Notes: a model not told the origin generated them from the letters alone. Positions 1-8,168 are shown, numbered from the stretch's first letter. The stretch is 54,354 nt of DNA from SIG205 sp045545595 (GCA_045545595.1 JAZQBG010000025.1:1-54354); one strand, 5' to 3'. Translations and numbers: made by a program.

Positions 1-154
1 TGAATTTATATCTTAACTTCTTTTTATCATGCATTACTTTTTTATTAATTCTATTTTCAAAGAACTTTTTTCTATCTTTTTCTTTTCTTGATAGATTTTC
101 ATAGTTATTACTCAGTTTTCCATAAAACTTTTCACACTATCATTTTCTAATAAT

Positions 155-183
155 ATTATATCACAGTTTAAATATAATATCAA
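155..183 (-). promoter_or_regulatory. sigma-A-type promoter reading off the left edge
   Basis: On the minus strand TTGATA (178-183) is separated by 17 bases from TATAAT (155-160). It reads leftward into an open frame that runs off the edge (about 2-128, lysine-rich, YGKLSNNYENL...) but has no ATG, GTG or TTG near the expected start. The product could be a gene start with an unusual codon, a decayed gene or a non-coding RNA. Apart from this promoter and the hairpin at 267-287, I see nothing in bases 1-383. Confidence 0.45.
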
Positions 184-266
184 TCATCTTGCATATATCT
201 TACATGTTTTCTTGCGTGTCATTTGGGTAGTTTTGTTAATTTTTTAATAATTTTTTCAAAATAAAA

Positions 267-287
267 ATTTGCACTAGAATGCAAACT
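267..287 (-). terminator. possible rho-independent terminator
   Basis: TTTGCA and TGCAAA form a short stem with a 6-base loop. On the minus strand a T-rich stretch follows. It lies about 100 bases downstream of the penicillin-binding-protein remnant and could end its transcript. Confidence 0.4.
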
Positions 288-383
288 TTCATATATTAAT
301 AAATACATCATATTCAAACTCAATATCATACTTTCTAGTATATTTAGTAGTTATTCCTCTTGTTATACTAAGGGTATCATTTA

Positions 384-653
384 TTAGACAGTAAGGTGAA
401 TAGGAGTAACTGATACACCTTGTCCAAATGCAGTAGCTAAAGTGATAATTTTAAATGTTGACCCTGGTTCGTATGTTGCCCATATTGGTAAATTTCTACT
501 CCATAAATCACTAGCAAGTTTATTTAGTTTACTATACTGAAACAATTGAATATATCCTACTTTACATACAATTAAAATAAAAAGAAAGAAAATTACTATT
601 AATACAATCTTGATTTTTTTGTTAATATGTTTACAAAACATTCCTATCACCAA
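384..653 (-). pseudogene. Class B penicillin-binding protein remnant (internally deleted)
   Basis: This 89-codon frame is a collage of class B PBP (FtsI/SpoVD-type) pieces. It has an N-terminal membrane anchor (about residues 13-33), then the juxtamembrane segment YIQLFQYSKLNKLASDLWSR, which normally precedes the pedestal domain. It then jumps directly to WATYEPGSTFKIITLA, the active-site SxxK region (STFK), and then to FGQGVSVTPIHL, which normally lies far downstream. A full PBP has about 550-700 residues, so the pedestal and most of the transpeptidase domain are gone; the SxN and KTG motifs are absent. The deletions kept the frame open, and the end is a TAA. It cannot be an active transpeptidase. 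It may be a relic of a duplicated spoVD/ftsI gene or, less likely, a membrane peptide still expressed. Confidence 0.8.
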
Positions 654-770
654 TTAATTTTATGTTTGGATAATTTTAGTTATTTATACTTTTGAAAAAT
701 TGTGCAAAACTTTCTAAACAGGCTAATATTGTTATTATTGAATAAAATTTAACCTATATAATAAGCTCAT

Positions 771-795
771 AAAAAAAAAAGCATTACTAATGCTT
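771..795 (-). terminator. rho-independent terminator of the lipoprotein gene
   Basis: A 7-bp stem (AAGCATT / AATGCTT, loop ACT) follows the TGA stop of the lipoprotein gene and is followed on the minus strand by ten T residues. Confidence 0.85.
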
Positions 796-1193
796 CAATC
801 TGCGTTAAATTGATATGAATAACCATTTTTATGATCACAAAAAACTTTTCCAAAACCAGTATTACAATTATAAGTACGAACACCATCCGCATATAAATCA
901 AATTCAACGTAATCTTTATCAATATTACTTGATACTATTTTTATAGTATATGTGGTACTATTCTTTAATCGTGGTCCATCAACTGAACCTGTTGTCCATT
1001 TGCTAATTTCAGCAGTTGTTGAATTTAAAGTTAGAACATTCTTAACAATTGAGTAGCCAGTAGATGAATTGTATGAATAATCACCTTGTAAACTAGTAGG
1101 AATTGTACTAATTTCTAGTTCAGAACTGTCAGAACATCCAGTCAAACCAAACAAAGCAACTCCCAAAAAAACAAACATGAATAATCTTTTCAT
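795..1193 (-). CDS. Small secreted lipoprotein, function unknown
   Basis: The 132-residue product has a lipoprotein signal peptide: a basic start (MKRLF), a hydrophobic core and the lipobox LTGC with the lipidation cysteine near residue 20, so it should be anchored to the outer face of the membrane. The mature part is Ser/Thr/Asn-rich and looks like a small beta-sandwich, with one later pair of cysteines (YNCNTGFGKVFCDH) that could form a disulphide. I do not recognise the domain. The ATG at 1193 is preferred over a GTG two codons upstream because GGAG sits 7 bases before it. A promoter lies at 1217-1245, and the TGA stop leads straight into a terminator. Confidence 0.75.
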   Translation of the reverse strand: MKRLFMFVFLGVALFGLTGCSDSSELEISTIPTSLQGDYSYNSSTGYSIVKNVLTLNSTTAEISKWTTGSVDGPRLKNSTTYTIKIVSSNIDKDYVEFDLYADGVRTYNCNTGFGKVFCDHKNGYSYQFNAD

Positions 1194-1216
1194 AAACACA
1201 CTCCTATTCTAAATTG

Positions 1217-1245
1217 ATTATATCATATAATGATTATGTCATCAA
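1217..1245 (-). promoter_or_regulatory. sigma-A promoter of the lipoprotein gene
   Basis: On the minus strand TTGATG (1240-1245), a 17-base spacer and TATAAT (1217-1222) stand just upstream of the SD of the lipoprotein gene. Confidence 0.65.
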
Positions 1246-1314
1246 TATAATGAATTACATAAACTTTTCTTCTATTGTAACACCAGACAACGTTAATTAT
1301 TAAATTTTTTTCAA

Positions 1315-1343
1315 TTTACTTATCAATTTGGAAATGTTATAAT
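1315..1343 (+). promoter_or_regulatory. sigma-A promoter of the sortase gene
   Basis: TTTACT (1315-1320), a 17-base spacer and TATAAT (1338-1343) precede the SD AAGGTGA of the sortase gene. It is divergent from the lipoprotein gene. Confidence 0.6.
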
Positions 1344-1362
1344 AATTTCAAGGTGAATATAT

Positions 1363-2199
1363 ATGAAAAAACAAAATAAACCTAAAAGAAGGTTGAAGAA
1401 AAAATTTATAGTAACGCTTTTGATATTTTTTATTCTTCTTGCACTATTTTCCTTATATAAGGTAATACTATGGAAAATAGACAATGAAAAAACAAAAGAA
1501 CAGGTAGAAGAGATCAATGAAACAGTACAAATAGAAGAAGTTGTAGAAGATGAAAAAGAAATAATAACTGAAGTAAATCCTCCAGTAGAAGAAGAAAGCG
1601 ATTATTGGTATTATATAAAAATGCCATTAATTAATGTTGACTTTAAAGAATTATTAGAAAAAAACAGTGATACTATTGGATGGATAAAAGTTAATGGTAC
1701 AAACATTAATTACCCTATTGTTCAGTCTGGTGACAACGATTACTATTTAACTCGTTCTTATGATAAAAGTTATAACGATGCTGGTTGGATATTTATGGAT
1801 TTTAGAAATGATATAGATAATCTAAGTAAAAATAATATTATATATGGTCATAGTAGATTAGATAAAACTATGTTTGGCTCTTTAAAAAATATCACTAAAA
1901 GTAATTGGTATAAAAATAAAGACAACTATATTATAAAGTTATCCACTCCTAATAAAAATACAATGTGGCAAGTATTTAGTGTATATAGAATACAAAATGA
2001 ATCATATTATATTACAACTGATTTTAATAACGATAGTGAATATCAAACATTTATTGATACAATCTCAAGTAGAACTATATATGAATTTAATGCTAAGCCT
2101 AACATAAATGATAAAATATTAACTTTATCAACTTGTGGTGATAATGACACAAGAGTTGTAATGCATGCTAAGTTAATAAAAGAATCTGTAAGGAATTAG
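1363..2199 (+). CDS. srtB: Class B-type sortase
   Basis: Sortase, a membrane-anchored cysteine transpeptidase that attaches surface proteins to peptidoglycan. The 278-residue protein has a basic N-terminus (residues 1-14), one membrane segment (about 15-37), an acidic linker, and a catalytic domain from about residue 83. The catalytic residues are visible: His163 in YGHS, Cys258 in TLSTC and Arg264 in TRVVMH. The pattern W-IKVNGTNINYPIVQ near residues 107-121 is typical of class B. A likely substrate in this window is the NPETG protein at 21783-23150; SrtB of Clostridioides difficile is known to accept PxTG-type signals. The gene is monocistronic, with its own promoter and a terminator shared with the convergent DUF488 gene. 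The class B assignment is strong; a housekeeping versus sporulation role is open. Confidence 0.9.
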   Translation: MKKQNKPKRRLKKKFIVTLLIFFILLALFSLYKVILWKIDNEKTKEQVEEINETVQIEEVVEDEKEIITEVNPPVEEESDYWYYIKMPLINVDFKELLEKNSDTIGWIKVNGTNINYPIVQSGDNDYYLTRSYDKSYNDAGWIFMDFRNDIDNLSKNNIIYGHSRLDKTMFGSLKNITKSNWYKNKDNYIIKLSTPNKNTMWQVFSVYRIQNESYYITTDFNNDSEYQTFIDTISSRTIYEFNAKPNINDKILTLSTCGDNDTRVVMHAKLIKESVRN

Positions 2200-2200
2200 A

Positions 2201-2227
2201 AAAAACATCCTAGTATAGGGTGTTTTT
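2201..2227. terminator. bidirectional terminator between sortase and DUF488 genes
   Basis: AAAAACATCCTA and TAGGGTGTTTTT form a 12-bp stem with one G-U/A-C position and a 3-base loop. A/T tracts on both sides serve both convergent genes. Confidence 0.8.
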
Positions 2228-2881
2228 AAGTTTCAAAATATATTCTATTTCCTCATGATCAGCTTCTACTCTAAGACCAGCAGCTTCAGTCATAATGTCA
2301 CAAGGACCACTTCCTTTACTAGGAAGAACGTTCCAATTTTTCGTTTGTTCATAAAATTCACGTTCCAACTCTTCTGCTTGATGAAATAAATAAGCTGCTC
2401 TAATTGAATTAAATCCTGACATATTATAATTTGCTTTTATAACACATTCTAATTCATTTTTTAAATATTTAGGTCTATCTATAATCATAGCTTTTTTAGT
2501 TTGTTCATCAGTTTTAACTTCATAAGTTTTTATTCCCATAAATAACTCTAACCAAAAAGCTACTAAATGTCTATGACAAAACTCATTATTATTTTCATAA
2601 CATAAAAGAATTGATCTATCCTCTAACTCCATTAATACTTCTTCTGGATCTAAATTTTTAAGAACTTGATTATAAAATTCTTGTATATAAAATTTGTTAT
2701 TTTCTTTTTCATTTATTTTTCCAATATTATCACGCCAAATATCCCAAAATGATAATTTGGGTGCAAGTTTAGTTAATGATTTACCAGTATAACCCACACT
2801 CTTCCCTTTATCATCTGATATAGATATAGTATTTCCTATTGTACAATTATCATAATTTCCAGTTAAGATAATTTTATTCAT
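2210..2881 (-). CDS. DUF488-like protein
   Basis: The 223-residue product resembles the DUF488 family in its central part: SFWDIWRDNIGK, then LKNLDPEEVLMELEDRSILLCYE and the segment NEFCHRHLVAFWL, the family's Cys-His region (C-H-R-H). The biochemical role of DUF488 proteins is not established. The C-terminal 80 residues contain a repeat-like segment (FNSIRAAYLFHQAEELEREFYEQ) that I do not recognise. The start is the ATG at 2881, because AAAGGATG lies just upstream; an ATG 15 codons earlier overlaps the end of the upstream gene and lacks an SD. The gene is probably co-transcribed with the transglutaminase-like gene. Confidence 0.7.
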   Translation of the reverse strand: MNKIILTGNYDNCTIGNTISISDDKGKSVGYTGKSLTKLAPKLSFWDIWRDNIGKINEKENNKFYIQEFYNQVLKNLDPEEVLMELEDRSILLCYENNNEFCHRHLVAFWLELFMGIKTYEVKTDEQTKKAMIIDRPKYLKNELECVIKANYNMSGFNSIRAAYLFHQAEELEREFYEQTKNWNVLPSKGSGPCDIMTEAAGLRVEADHEEIEYILKLKNTLY

Positions 2882-2918
2882 AATGACACATCCTTTAAAA
2901 TTTATTATATCAGATTTA

Positions 2919-3824
2919 TTAATCATTTTTAATTAATACTAGCTTATTTGCAATAAAATCTACGTTTTCTTTCGTTGAATCATAATAATCTAATAATAAT
3001 GATTTGTTTTGTCTAACACTTTCTATACAATTATTTTTGGCGTCATTTAAATCATTTATATTGTAATAATTGTTAAAATTACTAGTTGTAATAAATTCAT
3101 CTAATAAATCTATTTCTCTTTGTTTTGTATTTACATAATAACTTCCATATGGATATAACTTATATTTATTTTTATTATCCATACTACAAGCAGTAGTTAT
3201 ATTTCCTATTTTAATCAATCTATAATTAGTAGGATCATATATGTATAATTTTTCATTCTCTTTTATTAAATTAAAAGCATGGTTCCAACTGTCTTCTTTC
3301 ATTACTTTTAACCATTCAATTGGATTGTTTTGATATTCATAATTTGCCATAATTGATGATTGAAATCCTGAATTGTTTAATATATCTTTTAACATGTCAC
3401 TTATATTTAAACAAACACCAATACCAGTCATAATATCATGCGCATATAATCCTGGAATTGTTTTTCTTCCTTCATCTTGAAATTTAAAATCCATATTTTG
3501 TGAAAAATATCCACTATATAATAAATATGTGTACAAAATAGAATACTCTAAAGAATTATTTAAATTTAATTCTTTAAAAAGATTAGAGGCACTATTTATT
3601 ATATTTTTATAATTAGATAACAAATCTATATATTTTTTTCTATTATTATCATCTTCTCTTCGTATCCTTTTAATAGAATTTGCTAAAACAAATGTATCTT
3701 CTATTTCATTATAATTTACATTTGTATCATTAAATAAATCTTTAAAATCGTCAAAACCCTTATAATCATATGTCATACATTTTCTAAACAATTCATCATT
3801 AATAGAATTACTTGTTAAGCTCAT
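2919..3824 (-). CDS. Transglutaminase-like cysteine protein
   Basis: A 301-residue protein without signal peptide or membrane segment, so probably cytoplasmic. Residues 125-200 show the transglutaminase-core pattern: Cys138 in GIGVCLNISDML, His182 in SWNHAFNLI, and Asp197 in YIYDPTN, in the usual order and spacing for a Cys-His-Asp triad. The N-terminal 110 residues are helical and unlike families I know. Bacterial members act as proteases, peptide cyclases or cross-linkers; which applies here is unknown. A near-consensus promoter (3849-3877) and the SD AGGTGA support the start. It is probably not the spore-coat Tgl enzyme, which has a different architecture. Confidence 0.7.
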   Translation of the reverse strand: MSLTSNSINDELFRKCMTYDYKGFDDFKDLFNDTNVNYNEIEDTFVLANSIKRIRREDDNNRKKYIDLLSNYKNIINSASNLFKELNLNNSLEYSILYTYLLYSGYFSQNMDFKFQDEGRKTIPGLYAHDIMTGIGVCLNISDMLKDILNNSGFQSSIMANYEYQNNPIEWLKVMKEDSWNHAFNLIKENEKLYIYDPTNYRLIKIGNITTACSMDNKNKYKLYPYGSYYVNTKQREIDLLDEFITTSNFNNYYNINDLNDAKNNCIESVRQNKSLLLDYYDSTKENVDFIANKLVLIKND

Positions 3825-3848
3825 AATGTCACCTCATTAATGCTAATT

Positions 3849-3877
3849 ATTATACAATTATAAAATGATATTGTCAA
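3849..3877 (-). promoter_or_regulatory. consensus sigma-A promoter
   Basis: A perfect TTGACA (3872-3877), a 17-base spacer and a perfect TATAAT (3849-3854) on the minus strand drive the transglutaminase-like gene and probably the DUF488 gene. Confidence 0.8.
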
Positions 3878-3884
3878 AAATAAA

Positions 3885-3905
3885 AATACTCCTTATTGGA
3901 GTATT
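3885..3905 (-). terminator. terminator of the 52-residue ORF
   Basis: AATACTCC / GGAGTATT with a 5-base loop, followed on the minus strand by TTTTTATTTTTG. It lies just past the stop of the small gene at 3908-4066. Confidence 0.75.
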
Positions 3906-3907
3906 TT

Positions 3908-4066
3908 CTACATCATATCTTCTAGCCCACAAGCACAAGCTTCATCTTTCATTAGTTCCATGACATTACCTGCCATTTCTTTTAACTTATCCATATTTTT
4001 AATAACTAGATAAGTACCGATTCCTAATGCAGTAAAGCCCATCATTTGTTTTGTTATTTTCTTCAT
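3908..4066 (-). CDS. 52-residue protein with one hydrophobic segment and a C-terminal CAC
   Basis: A short gene with a strong SD (AAGAGGTGATGAT-ATG). The product starts MKKITKQMMGFTALGIGTYL, so it has a basic start and one hydrophobic stretch (about residues 8-23). An amphipathic helix follows (KNMDKLKEMAGNVMELMKDEA) and the end is CACGLEDMM. The layout resembles YtxH-like small membrane-associated proteins, but I cannot assign a family. It follows recD2 on the same strand, separated by a long palindrome (4079-4138), and ends in its own terminator. The two closely spaced cysteines could bind metal or form a disulphide. Confidence 0.65.
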   Translation of the reverse strand: MKKITKQMMGFTALGIGTYLVIKNMDKLKEMAGNVMELMKDEACACGLEDMM

Positions 4067-4078
4067 ATCATCACCTCT

Positions 4079-4138
4079 TAGCTAAAAAGAATATGAGGCA
4101 TATTTATATGCCATTATTATTATGTTTTTTTAGCTAAA
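4079..4138. repeat. nested palindrome between recD2 and the 52-residue gene
   Basis: An outer inverted repeat (TTAGCTAAAAA near 4079-4089 and TTTTTTAGCTAA near 4126-4137) encloses a perfect inner hairpin GGCATA-TTTA-TATGCC. It may act as a weak terminator or processing site after recD2. No T-run directly follows the inner stem on the minus strand. Confidence 0.5.
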
Positions 4139-4148
4139 AGTTATACGC

Positions 4149-6350
4149 TTAGTTTATATTATTAAGTAAAAATTCTTTTAAAGATGTTAATCTATTATAT
4201 TCATTATCATTAGATACTGCAAAACTAAAAGCTTGAGAATTTCCTACTAATATTAAACTTTTTTTAGCACGTGTAATTCCTGTATAAATTAGTTTTTTAT
4301 AAAGCATTCTTTTATAACTTGTATCCATTGGCATTACTACCATTTTAAATTCACTACCTTGACTTTTATGAATACTAATTGCATATCCATGTTTAATATT
4401 TATAAAATCTTTAGGTTCATATTTAACCTCGTTACCATCGAAATCAACATAAATCTCATTCTTTTTAGTTTTAGTTTCATGACTAGTTTTAATCTTAGAT
4501 ATTACACCAATATCACCATTAAATACATTATCGTCTGGCATATTAGTTAATTGTAATATTTTATCTTGTTCTCTAAATATTACATCACCAAAAGTTATTT
4601 CTTTTTTCTCTATTGATGGTGGATTAAATATTTCTTGTAATTCAACATTTAAATTATCTATCCCATTCACACCTTTATACATAGGCGCTAAAACTTGGAT
4701 ATCCTTATATGTATAACCTTTATTTTGAGCTTTTTTAACAATTTCTAATACGTTATATTTTAATGTTGGACTCGCACATTCTATAAATGCATAATCATCT
4801 TTTTTATCTAAAAATTCAAGTGATAAATCATTGTTTTTAATTTCGTGTGCTAGATTTACAATATAAGAATTTTCATTTTGTCTGTATAGTAAATCTAAAT
4901 GTACTGTATCTATAACATCACTTTCTATTAAATCTTTTAACACTTGACCTGGTCCAACACTAGGTAACTGGTTATAATCACCTACTAAAATTATTTTAAC
5001 ATTACGTGTTAAACCTTTTAATAATGAATCAAAAAGTGTTATATCTATCATACTAACTTCATCTATTATTACAAATTCACTATAATCTTTGTTGTACTCA
5101 TTAACAGAAAATTCATTTGAATCTTTATTCCATTTTAAAAATCTATGTATTGTACTAGCTGGAAGCATTGTTGATTCACTTATTCTTTTTGCAGCTCTAC
5201 CTGTTGGTGCTAAAAGCGCAATTCTTTCTGTTAATTCATCTTGATTATAATTATTAAGTTCTCTATAGATATTTACAATTGCTTTTATTATTGTTGTTTT
5301 ACCTGTACCAGGTCCACCAGTTATTATCAATAAATTTTTTTCTAAAGCTTTTTTAATAGCTTCCTTTTGTTGTTCATTATATGTAATATTATTTACATTT
5401 TCTAATCCTTCAATATATTTATCAATGTCTTTTAATTTTTTAATATCCTTATTTGCAAGATAATATAAAGTATTCGCAACATTTTTTTCTGCTTCATACA
5501 TTTCTTTCAAATAATATTTATCATGTTCTATTATTATTTTGCCATTTTTATTAAGATTTATTAGATTAATTTCTATGTCAATATCTAATTTAAGATATTT
5601 TAAAGTATAGTTAATAATATCTTCTTTTAATAGATAAGTATCACCTTTTTCAAAAATTAATTTTTTCATAATATAGATAATACTTGCTTCTATTCTTCTT
5701 TCATCCGTAGAATCACAATTTAAATTTTTAGCGATTTCATCTAATCTTTCAAAGTTAACATTATCTATGTCATCAAGTAACATATAAATATTATATTCTA
5801 TATTTTGTATTGTATTAGATTTATATTTGTTATATATATTTAATGCATCTTTCATAGAAAAACCTAAATTAGTTAAATATACAATAGTATTATGACTTTC
5901 ATTATAATTCATAAGAGTATTATAGATTTCATCTATTTTCTTTTGTTTAAGGTTAGGTACTAATAGTAAATTATCTTTATTTTCAATTATTAAATCTAAT
6001 GTATTATCTCCCAATACTTCAACAATTTTTTTTGCGGTTTTTTCACCTATCCCATTAAATAAATCACTACATAAAAATTCAATAATACCGTCTTTTTCTT
6101 CTGGTTTTACCCTATCATAATTACTTACTGAATATTGAAATCCATATCTAGGATGTTTTACTCCTTCTCCATAAAAGATATATAAATCATCCATATTTAA
6201 ATCTAGGAAATTACCAGAAAAAGTAATAGTTTTATTTACATAGTCAGCCATTACTTCGTCATTAGTTTCTTTTACTTTAAATATTCCTACTGCAAAACCA
6301 TTATCCGATTTATATATATACTTTCTAAAGTTACCTTTTATATAATTCAT
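4149..6350 (-). CDS. recD2: ATP-dependent DNA helicase RecD2
   Basis: A superfamily 1B 5'-3' DNA helicase of the RecD2 type, found in bacteria as a stand-alone enzyme outside RecBCD and linked to replication-fork and repair processes. The 733-residue length fits. The N-terminal part holds an OB-like segment and the helix-hairpin-helix region around FNGIGEKTAKKIVEVLG. The helicase core has Walker A (GGPGTGKTT, about residue 345), the motif APTGRAAKRISE, Walker B-like FVIIDEVSMID, GDYNQLPSVGPG, and the C-terminal motif GYAISIHKSQGSEF, followed by GITRAKKSL. The ATG at 6350 is chosen because AGGTGGTAAC precedes it; a start 15 codons upstream has no SD. Confidence 0.95.
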   Translation of the reverse strand: MNYIKGNFRKYIYKSDNGFAVGIFKVKETNDEVMADYVNKTITFSGNFLDLNMDDLYIFYGEGVKHPRYGFQYSVSNYDRVKPEEKDGIIEFLCSDLFNGIGEKTAKKIVEVLGDNTLDLIIENKDNLLLVPNLKQKKIDEIYNTLMNYNESHNTIVYLTNLGFSMKDALNIYNKYKSNTIQNIEYNIYMLLDDIDNVNFERLDEIAKNLNCDSTDERRIEASIIYIMKKLIFEKGDTYLLKEDIINYTLKYLKLDIDIEINLINLNKNGKIIIEHDKYYLKEMYEAEKNVANTLYYLANKDIKKLKDIDKYIEGLENVNNITYNEQQKEAIKKALEKNLLIITGGPGTGKTTIIKAIVNIYRELNNYNQDELTERIALLAPTGRAAKRISESTMLPASTIHRFLKWNKDSNEFSVNEYNKDYSEFVIIDEVSMIDITLFDSLLKGLTRNVKIILVGDYNQLPSVGPGQVLKDLIESDVIDTVHLDLLYRQNENSYIVNLAHEIKNNDLSLEFLDKKDDYAFIECASPTLKYNVLEIVKKAQNKGYTYKDIQVLAPMYKGVNGIDNLNVELQEIFNPPSIEKKEITFGDVIFREQDKILQLTNMPDDNVFNGDIGVISKIKTSHETKTKKNEIYVDFDGNEVKYEPKDFINIKHGYAISIHKSQGSEFKMVVMPMDTSYKRMLYKKLIYTGITRAKKSLILVGNSQAFSFAVSNDNEYNRLTSLKEFLLNNIN

Positions 6351-6427
6351 GTTACCACCTATATAAATTTTAACATAAATAAAAGAATAAATCACTATGG
6401 ATTTATTCTTAATTTTAAAGATTTATT

Positions 6428-6823
6428 TTATATATGTCTTGTTTGTTCTTCAATTCTTTCAAATCTTTTATCTGATTCTATTTTGTTGTATAAATTCATA
6501 AAATCTTCTCTTGCATTTTCAGCTTCTTGTTGTTTATTTAATTTTGCTTGTAATTTTTTCTCTCTACGTTCTAATCTTAAATTTTTAATTACATCTATTC
6601 CTGTAGCAATTGTCATACCAGCAAAAATTAAAAGTGGAATTCCTGCAGAATCTCTTCTTAATACTTCCTCAGCTGTATTGATCATAAATGGGGATAGTAT
6701 CATACCATAACATAGTGCGGAAGTAGATGCTGTTGCAACAAAAACTCCAAATGATTTCACTGTTTTAGGAAATTCTTTTGCAATGTGATTTGTTCCTCTT
6801 TGAACTTTATAATTTGGTTTCAT
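6428..6823 (-). CDS. Small membrane protein with coiled-coil tail
   Basis: The 131-residue product has two hydrophobic segments (about residues 23-50, SFGVFVATASTSALCYGMIL, and 63-82, GIPLLIFAGMTIATGIDVI) followed by a charged, probably coiled-coil C-terminus (LRLERREKKLQAKLNKQQEAE to the end). I do not recognise a family. The ATG at 6823 is preferred because GAGG lies 9 bases upstream; a TTG three codons earlier overlaps that SD. It stands alone between recD2 and the alkD-like gene. Confidence 0.6.
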   Translation of the reverse strand: MKPNYKVQRGTNHIAKEFPKTVKSFGVFVATASTSALCYGMILSPFMINTAEEVLRRDSAGIPLLIFAGMTIATGIDVIKNLRLERREKKLQAKLNKQQEAENAREDFMNLYNKIESDKRFERIEEQTRHI

Positions 6824-6887
6824 AATTTTCAACCTCTTTCTTAATCTATAATATAATTTTAATATATATAATGAATTTTGTCAAAAA

Positions 6888-7607
6888 TTATCGTTTTAGT
6901 TTACGTAAATAGGACTTTTCTTCTTGTTTAACTCTTTTTGATTCTATTATTTTTTGTATTGCTTTATTGTAAGTAAAATTATCTAATTTATTATTATTTA
7001 AAAATTCTAAAGTTTTATTTTTATACTTTATATAACAAGTACTAACTAACCAAGCAATACCCATTTGAACATAATAATGATTACTGTCTATAGTATTTAT
7101 ATATTTAAATATTCTATCAATATAATCATCATTTATATAATGTGCGTTTAATATTACTAAACTAAATCTTATTTGAAATGGTTCATTATTATCTATATCT
7201 TGAGTAAAAAAATTAAAATATTTTTCCATATCTTTTCTAACTATTTTTAAACTACTACAAACTGTATCACATACACACCAATTATCTACCTTTTTTATAA
7301 AATTTTTAATATATTCATCAGCAACATTTTTTTCTTTTATTAATCCAATAACAAATCCTTCTATTAAAATTTCTTCCATGTAATCACTTTTTACAATATT
7401 CAAAAAATCTTCATAATTACCTCTATAAATATTTTTTGATATTTCTCTTAATGTAGGTATTCTTATTCCAATTATTTTGTTATTTGTCTCAGGAATTAAT
7501 TTTGAACTAAAGTCTTTATATTTAACATCTCTTTTATTATTAACTAATTCATTTATAAAAACATCATATGTTTCTTTATTCCACGTATGTGGTATATTTA
7601 CTTCCAT
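6888..7607 (-). CDS. AlkD-like DNA alkylation repair protein
   Basis: A HEAT-like-repeat DNA glycosylase of the AlkD family, which excises bulky or positively charged alkylated purines. The 239-residue length and all-helical sequence fit. The residues known to matter in Bacillus cereus AlkD (Trp109, Asp113, Arg148) have counterparts at Trp110 and Asp114 (NWCVCDTVC) and Arg147 (FQIRFSLVILNAHYI). The segment KIIGIRIPTLREISK near residue 45 is also typical. The end (IIESKRVKQEEKSYLRKLKR) is basic and could help DNA binding. The product is cytoplasmic. The gene is single, and no SOS box or alkylation-response site is recognisable. Confidence 0.85.
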   Translation of the reverse strand: MEVNIPHTWNKETYDVFINELVNNKRDVKYKDFSSKLIPETNNKIIGIRIPTLREISKNIYRGNYEDFLNIVKSDYMEEILIEGFVIGLIKEKNVADEYIKNFIKKVDNWCVCDTVCSSLKIVRKDMEKYFNFFTQDIDNNEPFQIRFSLVILNAHYINDDYIDRIFKYINTIDSNHYYVQMGIAWLVSTCYIKYKNKTLEFLNNNKLDNFTYNKAIQKIIESKRVKQEEKSYLRKLKR

Positions 7608-7632
7608 CTAAATCACCAATTTCATTATAAAC

Positions 7633-7657
7633 AAAAATGATAGACATAGTCTACCAT
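7633..7657 (-). terminator. terminator of hsp20
   Basis: ATGATAGAC / GTCTACCAT with a 3-base loop, one wobble position, and TTTTTG downstream on the minus strand, right after the hsp20 stop. Confidence 0.7.
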
Positions 7658-7658
7658 T

Positions 7659-8051
7659 TTAATCTATAGAAATTTGTTTTCTTGTGTTTTTTTCAGCTTG
7701 AACTTTAGGATAACTTAAAATTAATATACCATCATTATAACTCGCTTTTATACTATCTTCTTTAACTGTTCCAACATAAAATGATCTTTTATATTCACCA
7801 TAGTATCTTTCTTTTCTAATGTATCTTGTTTTTTCTTCTTTTTCCTCTTTTTTAGATACACTAACAACTAAATATTTGTCTTCTAAGTCAATATTAATTT
7901 CTTCTTTTTTAAATCCAGGTAAATCTATTTCAATTACATAGTTACCATCACTTTCATAAATATCAGATCTCATAATATTGTTATTGAATAAAGAAGAATC
8001 AAATATATCTAATGCGCTGCCAAAAAAATCGTTTCGTGGAATAAGTTTCAT
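7659..8051 (-). CDS. Small heat shock protein (Hsp20/alpha-crystallin)
   Basis: A 130-residue ATP-independent holdase chaperone. The N-terminal arm is short and aromatic (NDFFGSALDIFDSSLF). The alpha-crystallin domain spans about residues 30-125: YVIEIDLPGFKKEEINIDLEDKYL at its start and the conserved YNDGILILSYPK near its end. The C-terminal tail carries no obvious IxI motif apart from ISID. ATG 8051 is preceded by AGGAGG at 8 bases, which decides against the GTG three codons upstream. Upstream (8083-8104) is an inverted repeat AATACT-N10-AGTATT that could be a control site; no CIRCE or CtsR box is visible. Confidence 0.93.
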   Translation of the reverse strand: MKLIPRNDFFGSALDIFDSSLFNNNIMRSDIYESDGNYVIEIDLPGFKKEEINIDLEDKYLVVSVSKKEEKEEKTRYIRKERYYGEYKRSFYVGTVKEDSIKASYNDGILILSYPKVQAEKNTRKQISID

Positions 8052-8082
8052 GCTGTTCACCTCCTCTTATGTTTATAATTCT

Positions 8083-8104
8083 AATACTTAACTGCGGTAG
8101 TATT
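8083..8104. promoter_or_regulatory. inverted repeat upstream of hsp20
   Basis: AATACT and AGTATT are separated by 10 bases (TTAACTGCGGT region), about 30 bases before the hsp20 SD. The position fits an operator, but the sequence matches neither CIRCE nor the CtsR repeat. It is a tentative call. Confidence 0.3.
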
Positions 8105-8126
8105 TTGTCATATAAATGTACCAAAA

Positions 8127-8168
8127 TAAAAAAGATTAGCTTTATTATTATATACAGTTAATCTTTTT
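8127..8168 (-). terminator. terminator of the Cys-rich protein gene
   Basis: AAAAAGATTA and TAATCTTTTTT form a long A/T-flanked stem overlapping the stop of the gene at 8158-8412. The loop is about 20 bases. Confidence 0.55.

Noticed and set aside
2919..3824. Spore-coat transglutaminase Tgl acting on GerQ
   Set aside because: A Cys-His-Asp core is visible, but the architecture and length differ from Tgl and the gene is not near gerQ or coat genes.
8041..8105. CIRCE or CtsR heat-shock operator before hsp20
   Set aside because: The inverted repeat seen does not match TTAGCACTC-N9-GAGTGCTAA or the GGTCAAA repeat.
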